A DNA stretch of 64,000 bases from positions 1 to 64,000 of the IMG/VR virus record IMGVR_UViG_3300021442_000581; one strand, written 5' to 3'. The DNA comes from a virus. Below are positions 17,809 to 26,268 of this stretch, in pieces. Position numbers and translations under genes: made by a program. The notes below the pieces were generated by a model. The model was not told the DNA's origin. It saw only the letters and a program-made list of their open reading frames with translations, and searched no databases. Numbering within the stretch: the stretch's first letter is position 1; each line of letters begins with the position of its first letter.

Positions 17809-20538
17809 ATGAAACGTAATCTAATAGTATCACTTATGATGATGACTGGATTGTTTGCTCAATCTGTTGTTGGAGTTGTAACTGATGCGAACTCAAATCC
17901 ATTGGCTGGAGCAAACGTAGTAGTCGAGGGTACAGATAACGGTGGTGTAACCGATGTAGATGGAAAATACACCATTGATGTAGGTGCTTCTGGCGACTAC
18001 GATTTAACTGCTTCATTCATTGGATATTCAACAGTAACTAATGCAGTTACCGTTGATGACATAGTTGGAACAGTTAATTTCCTGTTGGAAATTGACGCTG
18101 TTTCAATGTCAGCATTGGAAGTCTTGGCTTCTAGGGCTGACGAAAATACACCGGTTGCATATACTACCGTGGGTAAAGAGGAAATGGAAATGAGACTAGG
18201 TTCTCAAGACATTCCAATGTCTCTTAATATGACACCTAGTGTCTATGCTACTCAACAAGGTGGTGGTGCGGGCGATGCTCGTATAAATGTGAGAGGTTTT
18301 AATCAGCGAAATGTTGCGGTTATGATCAACGGTGTTCCACAAAATGATATGGAAAATGGTTGGGTTTACTGGTCTAATTGGGATGGAGTTGCAGACGCAG
18401 CGCATTCAATTCAGATGCAAAGAGGTTTGTCTGCAGTAAATTTAGCTACCCCTTCCATTGGTGGAACTATGAACATCTTAACCGATCCTGCATCCCATGA
18501 TAAGGGAGGCAAGTTCAAACAAGAAGCTGGTGAAGGTGGTTTTTTAAAGACTACCCTTAATTACAACTCTGGTCTTATTGATGATAAGTTAGCTATAAGC
18601 GGAACAATCGTACGTAAGACTGGTGATGGGATTGTTGATGGTACTTGGACAGATGCGTGGGCATATTACTTAGGTAGTAGCTACCAGATGAACGAAGATC
18701 ATCGACTAGAACTGTACGCGATAGGTGCACCACAACGACATGGTCACAACCTATACAAACAGAATATTGCTACTTATTCTCAAGAGTTAGCTGGAAGTAT
18801 CGATGGATATGATGCTACCGCTTTCGCAGAAGGTGAGAAATTCGAGCATGAAGCTGGTAGGTTGTTCAACCAAAACGTGGCACCAGTCGATGCATCATAT
18901 AGTGGACAACAGTATTACTATATGTACGGTGCAAAGACTGTTGATAGGCACGATCCAAATTCTCTAAATGAAAGAGAGAATTTTTTCCATAAGCCTTTAG
19001 TCAACTTAAACCATTTTTGGTCGATAAGTGATGACGCAAGGTTAAGTTCAGTAGCATATTGGAGCGGTGGTTCCGGTGGTGGTACAGGAACTTATGGTAG
19101 CGTAAGTAGATTCCCTGCGGTAGAAGACAATGCTTGGTACGCAAGCTCTCCGTGGACTTGGGACTGGAATGGCGAAATTGCTCAAAACTCAGCAAACGTT
19201 GATTCAGCTTGGTCTGATACAGAGAACAGGTCAACAGGCATACTTCGTAACAGTATCAATCGTCAGAATACTTACGGCTTGATTTCTAAACTAAGTTACG
19301 ATGTTAGTGACGAGTTAGAAATCCAAGTGGGTATTGACTGGAGAGCTGCCGGTATAGAACACGCACGTGAAGTCCGTGATCTACTCGGTGGTGATTACTA
19401 TGTAGACTATGCTGATGATAACTTTGAAGACGGTAAAGTTGTTAAGTTAGGTGATGAGATCGCCTATCATAATGAGACTACTGTTGATTGGTTTGGTACA
19501 TTTGCACAGGGTAAGTACACGACTGATAAGTTTAATGTATATGGTATGGGCGGTTTGTCCACAATCAAATACTCTTATCAGGATCACTTCACTGTTGCAG
19601 ATGAGAAGATCGAAGCAGATGCTATTACAACTTTTCAATTGAAAGGTGGAGGGGTGTATAACCTCGACGATAGAATGTCAGCATTCGTAAATGCTGGATA
19701 CGTTCAGAAACCGCCTATCATGGATAATGTAATCTACTACGATGGAACAGTTTCATCAGATCCAGACAATGAGAAGTATCAAAGCTTCGAATTTGGTGGT
19801 AAGTACAATAGCGACAAAGTTAATGTCAAGCTAAGTTCATATAATACTAAGTGGATTGACAGAAACATTGTTAAAAATGTATCTACCGGACAAGGTGATA
19901 GTGGTGATACTGATCTTATCTTCCTGCGTGGTGTTAAACAAGATCACAGCGGTTGGGAAGTTGAAGGTAAAGTAGCACTTCATGACATGGTTGATCTAGA
20001 TCTTGTACTCAGTAAAGGCAAATGGGAATTTGTTGATGATGCAGAAGGTTCATACGAAGAGCAAGAGTTTAATGAAAACGGTGAAGTCATTGGTATGATG
20101 TCAACCGATTACGCATACGCTCTTAAGGGACTTATGGTTGGTGATATGCCACAAACAGCTTATGCTGGTGGTTTAACAGTAAAGCCAATGGCAGGTCTAG
20201 AGATACAAGGACTATACAGAATGTATGATGACAATTATGCAGATTGGAGTCCTGATTCACGTGAGATCGATGGTGATGCAGATAGAGATCAAGTTTGGAA
20301 AGCTCCAGGGTACGGAAGATTAGATCTTCATGCCTCATACAGGCTTCCAAAAATTGCTGGTCTTGATATGACAATATCAGCACATGTTTTCAATGCATTG
20401 GATGAAGTATATGTTCAGGATGCAGTTGATAACAGTCAGTACAATGGGTTTGGTGATAAAATGCACCTAGCTCATAACGCGGAAGTATTTCTTGGGACAC
20501 CAAGATACGCTAACGTAGGAATTTCAGTTAACTTTTAG
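17809..20538 (+). CDS. TonB-dependent outer-membrane receptor with CarboxypepD-reg-like domain
   Basis: 909 residues from ATG 17809, chosen because AAGGAG lies seven bases before it and a signal peptide (MKRNLIVSLMMMTGLFAQ) starts there; the frame is open 46 codons further up. Domain order: signal 1-18; carboxypeptidase-regulatory-like domain about 20-100 (VVGVVTDANSNPLAGANVVV, then VDGKYTIDV); plug about 115-235 (RINVRGFNQRNVAVMINGVP, LSAVNLATPSIGGTMNI); a 22-strand-type beta barrel to the end; final residue Phe as in BAM-folded proteins. Such receptors import vitamins, siderophores or glycans using TonB. This architecture is typical of Bacteroidota and related FCB lineages. Codon choice looks more G+C-rich by eye than in the flanking phage genes, suggesting transfer from a host. 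Ligand unknown. Confidence 0.92.
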   Translation: MKRNLIVSLMMMTGLFAQSVVGVVTDANSNPLAGANVVVEGTDNGGVTDVDGKYTIDVGASGDYDLTASFIGYSTVTNAVTVDDIVGTVNFLLEIDAVSMSALEVLASRADENTPVAYTTVGKEEMEMRLGSQDIPMSLNMTPSVYATQQGGGAGDARINVRGFNQRNVAVMINGVPQNDMENGWVYWSNWDGVADAAHSIQMQRGLSAVNLATPSIGGTMNILTDPASHDKGGKFKQEAGEGGFLKTTLNYNSGLIDDKLAISGTIVRKTGDGIVDGTWTDAWAYYLGSSYQMNEDHRLELYAIGAPQRHGHNLYKQNIATYSQELAGSIDGYDATAFAEGEKFEHEAGRLFNQNVAPVDASYSGQQYYYMYGAKTVDRHDPNSLNERENFFHKPLVNLNHFWSISDDARLSSVAYWSGGSGGGTGTYGSVSRFPAVEDNAWYASSPWTWDWNGEIAQNSANVDSAWSDTENRSTGILRNSINRQNTYGLISKLSYDVSDELEIQVGIDWRAAGIEHAREVRDLLGGDYYVDYADDNFEDGKVVKLGDEIAYHNETTVDWFGTFAQGKYTTDKFNVYGMGGLSTIKYSYQDHFTVADEKIEADAITTFQLKGGGVYNLDDRMSAFVNAGYVQKPPIMDNVIYYDGTVSSDPDNEKYQSFEFGGKYNSDKVNVKLSSYNTKWIDRNIVKNVSTGQGDSGDTDLIFLRGVKQDHSGWEVEGKVALHDMVDLDLVLSKGKWEFVDDAEGSYEEQEFNENGEVIGMMSTDYAYALKGLMVGDMPQTAYAGGLTVKPMAGLEIQGLYRMYDDNYADWSPDSREIDGDADRDQVWKAPGYGRLDLHASYRLPKIAGLDMTISAHVFNALDEVYVQDAVDNSQYNGFGDKMHLAHNAEVFLGTPRYANVGISVNF

Positions 20539-20547
20539 TTGAGATTA

Positions 20548-20620
20548 GGGGCTGTAGCTCATTTGGGAGAGCGCCGCACTTGCACTGCGGAGGTAGTAGG
20601 TTCGATCCCTATCAGCTCCA
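20548..20620 (+). tRNA. tRNA-Ala (anticodon TGC)
   Basis: Full cloverleaf: acceptor GGGGCTG (20548-20554) with CAGCTCC (20613-20619), D arm GCTC...GAGC, anticodon stem CCGCA/TGCGG with loop CTTGCAC (anticodon TGC), T arm with TTCGATC. Discriminator A; CCA is not encoded. Confidence 0.95.
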
Positions 20621-20625
20621 CTATT

Positions 20626-20697
20626 GACCCCGTCGTCTAGTGGTTAGGACATCAGGTTTTCATCCTGGGAACAGCAGTTCGATTCTGCTCGGGGTTA
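20626..20697 (+). tRNA. tRNA-Glu (anticodon TTC)
   Basis: Acceptor GACCCCG (20626-20632) with CGGGGTT (20690-20696; first pair G-U). Anticodon stem TCAGG/CCTGG with loop TTTTCAT gives TTC. T arm AGCAG-TTCGATT-CTGCT. Discriminator A; no encoded CCA. Five bases after tRNA-Ala, so probably one precursor. Confidence 0.94.
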
Positions 20698-20699
20698 CA

Positions 20700-20764
20700 A
20701 AAAAAGTTATAAAAAGTGAAAAAAAGCATGTACTTATATAGTAAAAAAGGTGTATATTCTTAGT
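20700..20764 (+). promoter_or_regulatory. Phage promoter, CATGTAC-N19-TATATT family
   Basis: CATGTAC (20727-20733) is separated by 19 bases from TATATT (20753-20758), with an A-rich tract (AAGTGAAAAAAAG) just upstream. The same pair with the same spacing occurs at 48146, 55750 and 58590. Six bases (CTTAGT) separate TATATT from the ATG at 20765, so the predicted transcription start is the A of the start codon. Confidence 0.7.
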
Positions 20765-21244
20765 ATGGAAAAGATAGTTATATTTGATTTAGATGGAACT
20801 CTTGCAATTATCGATAGACGAATGCAATTGGCTACCGGTGGTAAGAGTACCGAATCTGATTACAAGAAAATAAATTGGGATGTGTTACACGATCCAGCTA
20901 ACGTTCAACTTGATGTACCTAATGTACCAATTGTAAAAATTTGTCAGTTATTTGCAGAAAATGGTTACACTATTTACATTTTTTCTGGAAGATCTGATAG
21001 AACCGAAAGAACTACTAGATCTTGGTTAGCACATAATCGTATACCATTTCATAAATTGGTTATGAGACCGCATACTAAACAAGAGATGTATACCCCAGAT
21101 GAGGTGTTAAAGAAGCGTATGTTAGATAAACATATAGCGGATAAAAATGATGTTTTATGTGTATATGATGACAGACAAAAGGTAGTAGATATGTGGAGAA
21201 GTGAAGGATTGCTTTGTTGTCAGGTTGCACCCGGTAATTTTTAG
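20765..21244 (+). CDS. HAD-family polynucleotide 3'-phosphatase-like protein
   Basis: About 160 residues. HAD motif I is FDLDGTLAIIDRR. Motif II lies in YIFSGRSDRTERTT. The C-terminal part (VMRPHTK...DEVLKKRMLDKHI, then VYDDRQKVVDMWRSEGLLCCQVA) is the signature of the phosphatase domain of T4-type polynucleotide kinase. The kinase domain is missing, so it would act only as a 3'-phosphatase on nucleic acid ends. ATG 20765 is preferred over GTG 20750, which lies inside the promoter -10. No Shine-Dalgarno sequence is seen, consistent with a leaderless message. Confidence 0.8.
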   Translation: MEKIVIFDLDGTLAIIDRRMQLATGGKSTESDYKKINWDVLHDPANVQLDVPNVPIVKICQLFAENGYTIYIFSGRSDRTERTTRSWLAHNRIPFHKLVMRPHTKQEMYTPDEVLKKRMLDKHIADKNDVLCVYDDRQKVVDMWRSEGLLCCQVAPGNF

Positions 21245-21252
21245 GAGAAGCT

Positions 21253-22119
21253 ATGAAAAATAGATATAAGAATCTCAATAATTCATTTTATTGGGTTGTT
21301 AGTGACGTACTAAAAAAAGGTATGACAGTAAATTCTAGAGGATCAGAACAGAAAGAATTATGTTTTTATAAAACGATAATTGAAGATCCTACTGATATAT
21401 TAATAAATTATCCTAGTCGTAAGTTTAATCCAAATTATGCGTTTACTGAGTGGCTTTGGTATTTGTCACAAGTAAAAAATACTAATAATATTGGTAAGAT
21501 GGCAAAAATATGGGATATGATTAAAGACGAGAATGGTGAATGTGAATCAAATTATGGTTCGTATATGTTTCCAATTGAACAATGGTCTTGGGTTGCTAAT
21601 GAGCTTATTAGTGACGTTGATTCTAGACGAGCAACAATTGCTATTAATCAACCATACCATAAAAATCAAAACTTAAAGGATATTCCATGTACACAATATG
21701 TACAATTTTTTATTCGTAATGGTTATCTTGATATGGGTGTGTATATGAGATCAAATGATGTTATCTTTGGTTTTTGTAATGATGTGTTTACATTTGGATT
21801 GTTTCATCAATTAATGTTTAATGATTTACTGGAACATTATCCAGATTTACAACTTGGTGAATATCATCATCATGCGGGTAGTATGCACATTTATGAACGT
21901 CACTATAAAATGGCAGAAAAGATTATGAAAGATGGGGCAGGTTGGTATAAAAAAGATTTGGAAAAGATAAAGTTGAGGGATAGAATTACTTCAACTTATA
22001 TTTTGGGTAGAGAGTATTATCTTCCAAGAAAGGAATTAACAAAAGAACAAATTCAATTAGCAACACAAAATTTAGCGGTTGCAATGTTGGATTTTGAAGG
22101 AGCGTGTCCAATTGGCTAA
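21253..22119 (+). CDS. ThyA-family enzyme, dCMP (hydroxymethyl)transferase-like
   Basis: 288 residues. Thymidylate-synthase fold motifs: catalytic Cys in DIPCTQYVQFF, phosphate-binding MRSNDV, and HIYERH near the end. In thymidylate synthase the Asn of RSxDVFLGLPFN selects dUMP. Here the equivalent position is Asp (RSNDVIFGFCND, 12th residue from Arg). Asn-to-Asp at this site is the known change in phage dCMP hydroxymethylases, so dCMP rather than dUMP is the likely substrate. The product would be 5-hydroxymethyl- or 5-methyl-dCMP. AGGAG lies nine bases before the ATG. A DUF6378 protein and dUTPase follow. Confidence 0.75.
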   Translation: MKNRYKNLNNSFYWVVSDVLKKGMTVNSRGSEQKELCFYKTIIEDPTDILINYPSRKFNPNYAFTEWLWYLSQVKNTNNIGKMAKIWDMIKDENGECESNYGSYMFPIEQWSWVANELISDVDSRRATIAINQPYHKNQNLKDIPCTQYVQFFIRNGYLDMGVYMRSNDVIFGFCNDVFTFGLFHQLMFNDLLEHYPDLQLGEYHHHAGSMHIYERHYKMAEKIMKDGAGWYKKDLEKIKLRDRITSTYILGREYYLPRKELTKEQIQLATQNLAVAMLDFEGACPIG

Positions 22120-22444
22120 AAAAGAATCAATATTAAACCGAGCAGAAAAAATTATTAATGATAGATCTGAAGAGAAAGAACGAATGTATGGTCCATTTTC
22201 TGAAGGTATGCGTAGAGCTGCGATGATTGCAACTGGTATGACTGGTAAAGAGTTTACTGGTTCAGATATTTACGCAGCAATGGTTGCATTAAAATTAAGT
22301 CGTCATTCTTATTCGTATAGACAAGATAATTTACTAGATGCTTGTGCGTATTTGGGTGCATTAGAAAATTATGTAGAAGAGTTTGGTTATAAAGATACAG
22401 AAAAACCTGTTGAATTAGGAGAAAATTCAAATGAAAATAAGTAA
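22112..22444 (+). CDS. DUF6378-type phage protein
   Basis: 110 residues from TTG 22112, chosen because AAGGAG (22097-22102) is correctly spaced from it and it overlaps the end of the previous gene by eight bases. Helical protein with the pattern ERMYGPFSEGMRRAAMIATGMTG followed by AAMVALKLSRHSY and DNLLDACAYLGALE, which I associate with DUF6378. The residues resemble all-alpha nucleotide-handling proteins (conserved Glu, Lys, Arg, Asp). It lies among nucleotide metabolism genes. Function unproven. Confidence 0.65.
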   Translation: MAKKESILNRAEKIINDRSEEKERMYGPFSEGMRRAAMIATGMTGKEFTGSDIYAAMVALKLSRHSYSYRQDNLLDACAYLGALENYVEEFGYKDTEKPVELGENSNENK

Positions 22445-22874
22445 AGTTAGAAAGGTTCGTACTCCTCAAAGAGCGAATAAAAACGATGCTGGTATAGATT
22501 TCTTTATACCGGATGATTTTAATGATGGTAAAATTCAGTATCTCAATCCTGGAGAAAGTGTTTTGATACCAAGTGGTATACATGTTAATGTTCCAGATAA
22601 TCATGCTTTAATAGCATTCAATAAATCTGGAATTGCAGTAAAAAAGACGTTACTAGCAGGAGCTGCGGTTGTAGATGAAGGTTATCAAGGAGAAATGCAC
22701 ATTCATATTATTAATGTGGGTGATAAGTCACATCCAATATCACCAGGAGATAAGATAATGCAGTTCATTTTAATTCCAATGTTTTATGATTCTGTAGAAG
22801 AAGTACCCTATGAAAAATTATATGAAGAACAATCAAGCAGAGGAGATGGTGGATTTGGCTCAACCGGAGTTTAA
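22431..22874 (+). CDS. dut: dUTPase
   Basis: 147 residues with all five motifs of trimeric dUTPase: NDAGIDFF (I), AFNKSGIAV (II), GAAVVDEGYQGEM (III), GDKIMQFILIP (IV) and the C-terminal RGDGGFGSTG (V). It hydrolyses dUTP to dUMP, limiting uracil in DNA and supplying dUMP. The start ATG follows an AGGAG (TTAGGAGAAAATTCAAATG) and overlaps the DUF6378 gene. Confidence 0.95.
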   Translation: MKISKVRKVRTPQRANKNDAGIDFFIPDDFNDGKIQYLNPGESVLIPSGIHVNVPDNHALIAFNKSGIAVKKTLLAGAAVVDEGYQGEMHIHIINVGDKSHPISPGDKIMQFILIPMFYDSVEEVPYEKLYEEQSSRGDGGFGSTGV

Positions 22875-25308
22875 GCTTTCTAGAGTCTGCTCTTCTTTTA
22901 ATAGGGGACAGTGGAAAATACATTTATTTGGTTATGATGGTGATAATAGACCACAAAAGAAGATTGCTATTTTTGATGATTATTTTTATTATTCTAAAAA
23001 ACATATAGCCGATGTTAGTGGTATTAGAGGTTTTACCGTAGAAGATGGTAAATCGTATAAAAGTTTGTATGATGATGAAGTAGTTAAGGTAACTTACAGA
23101 TCTATTAAAACTAAAAACGAATTTGTTAAGAGTCATCCAGAAAGAATTCATGAAGCGGATGTTCTTCCAGAACAAAAGTATATTTTAGATAATAAAATTG
23201 AATGGTCTGAGTACAGAAATATCATGTATTTTGATATTGAAACGTGGTATGATGATGAAGATCCAAAGGGAAATATGCCAGATGCGGCAAGAATGCCAAT
23301 CACAGCCATTGTTGGTTACTCTACATTTGATCAAGAATATTTTGTATTCTCATGGAATCCAGAAAAAACCAAAGACTTTATAGAACCAAAACTTGTTACG
23401 AAGGATAACATAAATTATAGTTTCTTTGCAAACGAAGAAGACATGTTATTTTCATTTATTGAATTTGTTAAGTTATCTCATGTTGATGTTTTAACTGGTT
23501 GGTATTCCGGACAATACGATTTGCCTTATATTATTAATAGATCAAAAGCATTGGGTATGGATTCTAGAAAAATATCGCCAATTACTGAGTTGAAAATGTA
23601 TAAGAAGGGAGATTATTTCAGAATTTATATGAAGGGCCTTGATCACGTTGATATGCAAGATGCACTTCAAGATTTAGGTTATAATTTACCAAATTGGAAA
23701 TTAGCCACAGCTGCTGAAGTTATTCTAAAAGATCCAGATGTTGAGAAATTAAAGGTTGCAACATGGAAAAATTGGTTAGATGATTATACGGGATTTTTAG
23801 AATACGCAGTACGAGATGTAGAGATATTGGTTGAGATAGAGAAAAAATTAAAAATATTTGAATTGTATAATACATTACAAGCCACAGCCGGCTTAGTTAA
23901 TATGAGTTTGGTTATGATGAAATCTGTAGTTGTAGATTCGTTTATCTTATCATCGTTTCATAATAAAATAATATTCCCAACTAGAGTAACAGCTCCAAGA
24001 CAGAATTATACTGGAGCAGTAGTTTTAGATCCAATGGAACCAGGTGTACATCGTGACATGTGCATTTTAGATTATACATCACTGTATCCTACAACAATTA
24101 TGACATTTAATATTTCTCCAGAAACGTATATCGTTAGTGCAGATGATTGTAAAAAGGTGGGTATGAAAATTGAAGATGTTATGAAGTCTCTAACCGATGA
24201 TGGAATAGGCTATATTGATACTGGTTATCACGAGGATCTGTTTGGTGGACGTTATTTATTTTATGATCATAAACATAAGCTTGGTCTTATGCCGTTTCTA
24301 CTTAAAAAATTATTTCTTACTAGAGTTGAAGCAAACGAAAAGTTAAAGTTGAGTACTACTCCAGAAGAGGAAAGGTTATCACTAAATGTTAAACAACGTG
24401 CACTTAAATTGATATTGAATTCTGCTTATGGTGCTATGGGTTTTAATTACTTTAGATTGTATAAACCAGAGTGTGCAGACGCAATTACATTTTTTGCAAG
24501 AGAAGCATTAAAATATGCAGTTGTTAAATTTCACACTGAATTAAAGCATCCAGTAATTTATGGTGATACTGATTCTATTTTTGTTAAGCAGAATGGTTAT
24601 ACTATTAGTCAAATTATGGATAAATTAGATGATTTTAGGGGAATGTTAAGGAATGATTTTGCTAAGAAATACATACAACGTGTAGATGATGATTATTTTT
24701 ATATGGATCTTAAGTTCGAAATGGATTTAGATTACATGTATTTTAGTAATGCTAAAAAACGATATTATGCGATTGAAAGAAATAGTCAAAAATCATATAT
24801 TAAAGGTTTAAACATTATTAGAAAAGATGCACCGAAATATGCTAAACTTAAACTTGATGATTTAGCTGAAAAGGCAGTTAGACAAACATTGACAGTTGAT
24901 GAGTTAGTTGATCTTAGAAAGGAAATAGAAATTACACCGTATACGGAATTGGGAATAACTAAATCTTTTACTAAAAAGTTTTTTGCGTATACTAAGAATA
25001 AACCCCAACATTTGACTGCGGCTTTATGGGTAAATGACATCCTAAATGCGGGAATAGATCACATGGATAAACCATTGTTATTTTATGTCATATCTAATTG
25101 CCAAAATGACTTAAAACCTAGAGAAAGAAATACGGCTATATGTTTAAATGAGGAACAGTTAAATTTAATTGACGAAAATCCGGACAAGTTTAAATTGGAT
25201 TATGATACATTTTTTCAAAAACAAATATTAGATCAGATAGAAGAGTTTGATCAAATACCGTCCGTTAAAAAAGTAGTTGAAGAATATAAGGAGATAATAA
25301 ATGGCTAG
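22855..25308 (+). CDS. 43: DNA polymerase, family B (gp43-type)
   Basis: About 817 residues. Exonuclease motif I is YFDIETW. Polymerase motif A is DYTSLYPTTIM, motif B NSAYGAMGFNYF, motif C YGDTDSIFVK. The C-terminal PSVKKVVEEY region fits the clamp-binding end of T4-like polymerases. It is the replicative polymerase with proofreading. The frame opens at 22810 inside dut. AGAGGAG at 22839-22845 abuts ATG 22846 but is nine bases from TTG 22855, so TTG is my preferred start. No inteins or insertions are seen. Confidence 0.93.
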   Translation: MAQPEFKLSRVCSSFNRGQWKIHLFGYDGDNRPQKKIAIFDDYFYYSKKHIADVSGIRGFTVEDGKSYKSLYDDEVVKVTYRSIKTKNEFVKSHPERIHEADVLPEQKYILDNKIEWSEYRNIMYFDIETWYDDEDPKGNMPDAARMPITAIVGYSTFDQEYFVFSWNPEKTKDFIEPKLVTKDNINYSFFANEEDMLFSFIEFVKLSHVDVLTGWYSGQYDLPYIINRSKALGMDSRKISPITELKMYKKGDYFRIYMKGLDHVDMQDALQDLGYNLPNWKLATAAEVILKDPDVEKLKVATWKNWLDDYTGFLEYAVRDVEILVEIEKKLKIFELYNTLQATAGLVNMSLVMMKSVVVDSFILSSFHNKIIFPTRVTAPRQNYTGAVVLDPMEPGVHRDMCILDYTSLYPTTIMTFNISPETYIVSADDCKKVGMKIEDVMKSLTDDGIGYIDTGYHEDLFGGRYLFYDHKHKLGLMPFLLKKLFLTRVEANEKLKLSTTPEEERLSLNVKQRALKLILNSAYGAMGFNYFRLYKPECADAITFFAREALKYAVVKFHTELKHPVIYGDTDSIFVKQNGYTISQIMDKLDDFRGMLRNDFAKKYIQRVDDDYFYMDLKFEMDLDYMYFSNAKKRYYAIERNSQKSYIKGLNIIRKDAPKYAKLKLDDLAEKAVRQTLTVDELVDLRKEIEITPYTELGITKSFTKKFFAYTKNKPQHLTAALWVNDILNAGIDHMDKPLLFYVISNCQNDLKPRERNTAICLNEEQLNLIDENPDKFKLDYDTFFQKQILDQIEEFDQIPSVKKVVEEYKEIING

Positions 25309-25690
25309 AGTAATAAAGGATACTCCGGGTTCACAAGAGAAGAAATACAATACTTCTACTTTTGTGGATTATTTAGAGGATCAGTATCCAGCAATGACAT
25401 CAGAATTTAAGAGATTACAAAAGCAACAGTATGAGTTGTTTTGTAGGAAACAGCATGATTACGGTCCAGGAAATATTGCAGTTGGAACTCAGTTGCAAAC
25501 AGAAGATGAGATAAAACTATCTCTTACTGGATTATGGTTTCGTATGAATGATAAAATTCAAAGATTAAAGAATATGCTTCTTAGTGGTAGAGAATCTGCA
25601 GTGGATGAACCATTAGAGGATGCATACTTGGATGTTTCTAATTATGGTATTATGGCAACTATAGTAAAAAACGGAAAATGGGGAAGATAA
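25301..25690 (+). CDS. Nucleotide modification-associated domain 1 (DUF1599) protein
   Basis: 129 residues: YELFCRKQHDYGPGNIAVG, then LTGLWFRMNDKIQRLKNML and VDEPLEDAYLDVSNYGIMA. This Asp/His/Asn pattern is that of the DUF1599 family, named for its association with phage and bacterial nucleotide modification systems and thought to be related to all-alpha NTP pyrophosphohydrolases. It may remove or prepare a nucleotide pool for the modified base suggested by the ThyA/HMase-like gene. Overlaps the polymerase gene by eight bases. Confidence 0.75.
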   Translation: MARVIKDTPGSQEKKYNTSTFVDYLEDQYPAMTSEFKRLQKQQYELFCRKQHDYGPGNIAVGTQLQTEDEIKLSLTGLWFRMNDKIQRLKNMLLSGRESAVDEPLEDAYLDVSNYGIMATIVKNGKWGR

Positions 25691-25950
25691 TGGACGAACC
25701 GCTTGACCTAAATAAAAAAAGATCAGGTCCATGGGACGATTCAGAAAAAAACAATGTGTACAAGGCAGATGTTGAAGAAAATATCAGAGGTGAATTGTAT
25801 GTTAATTTGCCAAAGAAATTGATGGAAAATCTAAATTGGCATCCAGGAGATGTACTGATTTGGGAAGAAACTGAAGTATTGGGAGATTATTCTGATTACA
25901 GTGCGGCACTTATTAGCAAGAAAACACATTGGAGTGAAAATAAGAAATGA
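25690..25950 (+). CDS. AbrB-like small protein
   Basis: 86 residues from ATG 25690 (TAATGG overlap). The central segment RGELYVNLPKKLMENLNWHPGDVLIWEE has the swapped-hairpin SpoVT/AbrB pattern. AbrB-fold proteins bind DNA as dimers and often act as transition-state regulators; widespread versions in T4-like marine phages are uncharacterised. A role in regulating phage transcription is possible. Confidence 0.6.
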   Translation: MDEPLDLNKKRSGPWDDSEKNNVYKADVEENIRGELYVNLPKKLMENLNWHPGDVLIWEETEVLGDYSDYSAALISKKTHWSENKK

Positions 25951-26258
25951 ATAGATATACACCGACAATAGTATTTTTGGTATTGTGCTTAGTGATTTGT
26001 TTAATTAATTGGAACTGTAGTTCTACTAATCAACATGGTGTGGAGGAAACTCATTATCCATTAATAGATACTCGTCTTAAAGTGCACAAATATAAAGACA
26101 ATATACAGTGGATGCTATTTCCAAAGAACAATACAAAATTAACTCAATATTGTTCTGTGCATTTTGAGTGGGAAGATATAACCCCAGTATACAGACAAAT
26201 AAATGAAGAGTATAAGTGGGTTTATCAAGTAAAGAAAAACAAGAAAAGTTTTAAATAA
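25947..26258 (+). CDS. Membrane-anchored or lipoprotein-like small protein
   Basis: 103 residues. A hydrophobic segment (TIVFLVLCLVICLINW) at 7-22 is followed by NCSS. The Cys is placed like a lipoprotein cysteine, but the preceding residues (NWN) do not fit a lipobox. The rest is hydrophilic with a lysine-rich tail and would lie outside the inner membrane or in the cytoplasm. Function unknown. ATGA overlap with the AbrB-like gene. Confidence 0.5.
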   Translation: MNRYTPTIVFLVLCLVICLINWNCSSTNQHGVEETHYPLIDTRLKVHKYKDNIQWMLFPKNNTKLTQYCSVHFEWEDITPVYRQINEEYKWVYQVKKNKKSFK

Positions 26259-26268
26259 GGAGACTACA

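Noticed and set aside
21253-22119. Ordinary thymidylate synthase
   Set aside because: Kept as the fold, but the dUMP-selecting Asn is Asp, so plain thymidylate synthase activity is less likely than a dCMP-directed reaction.
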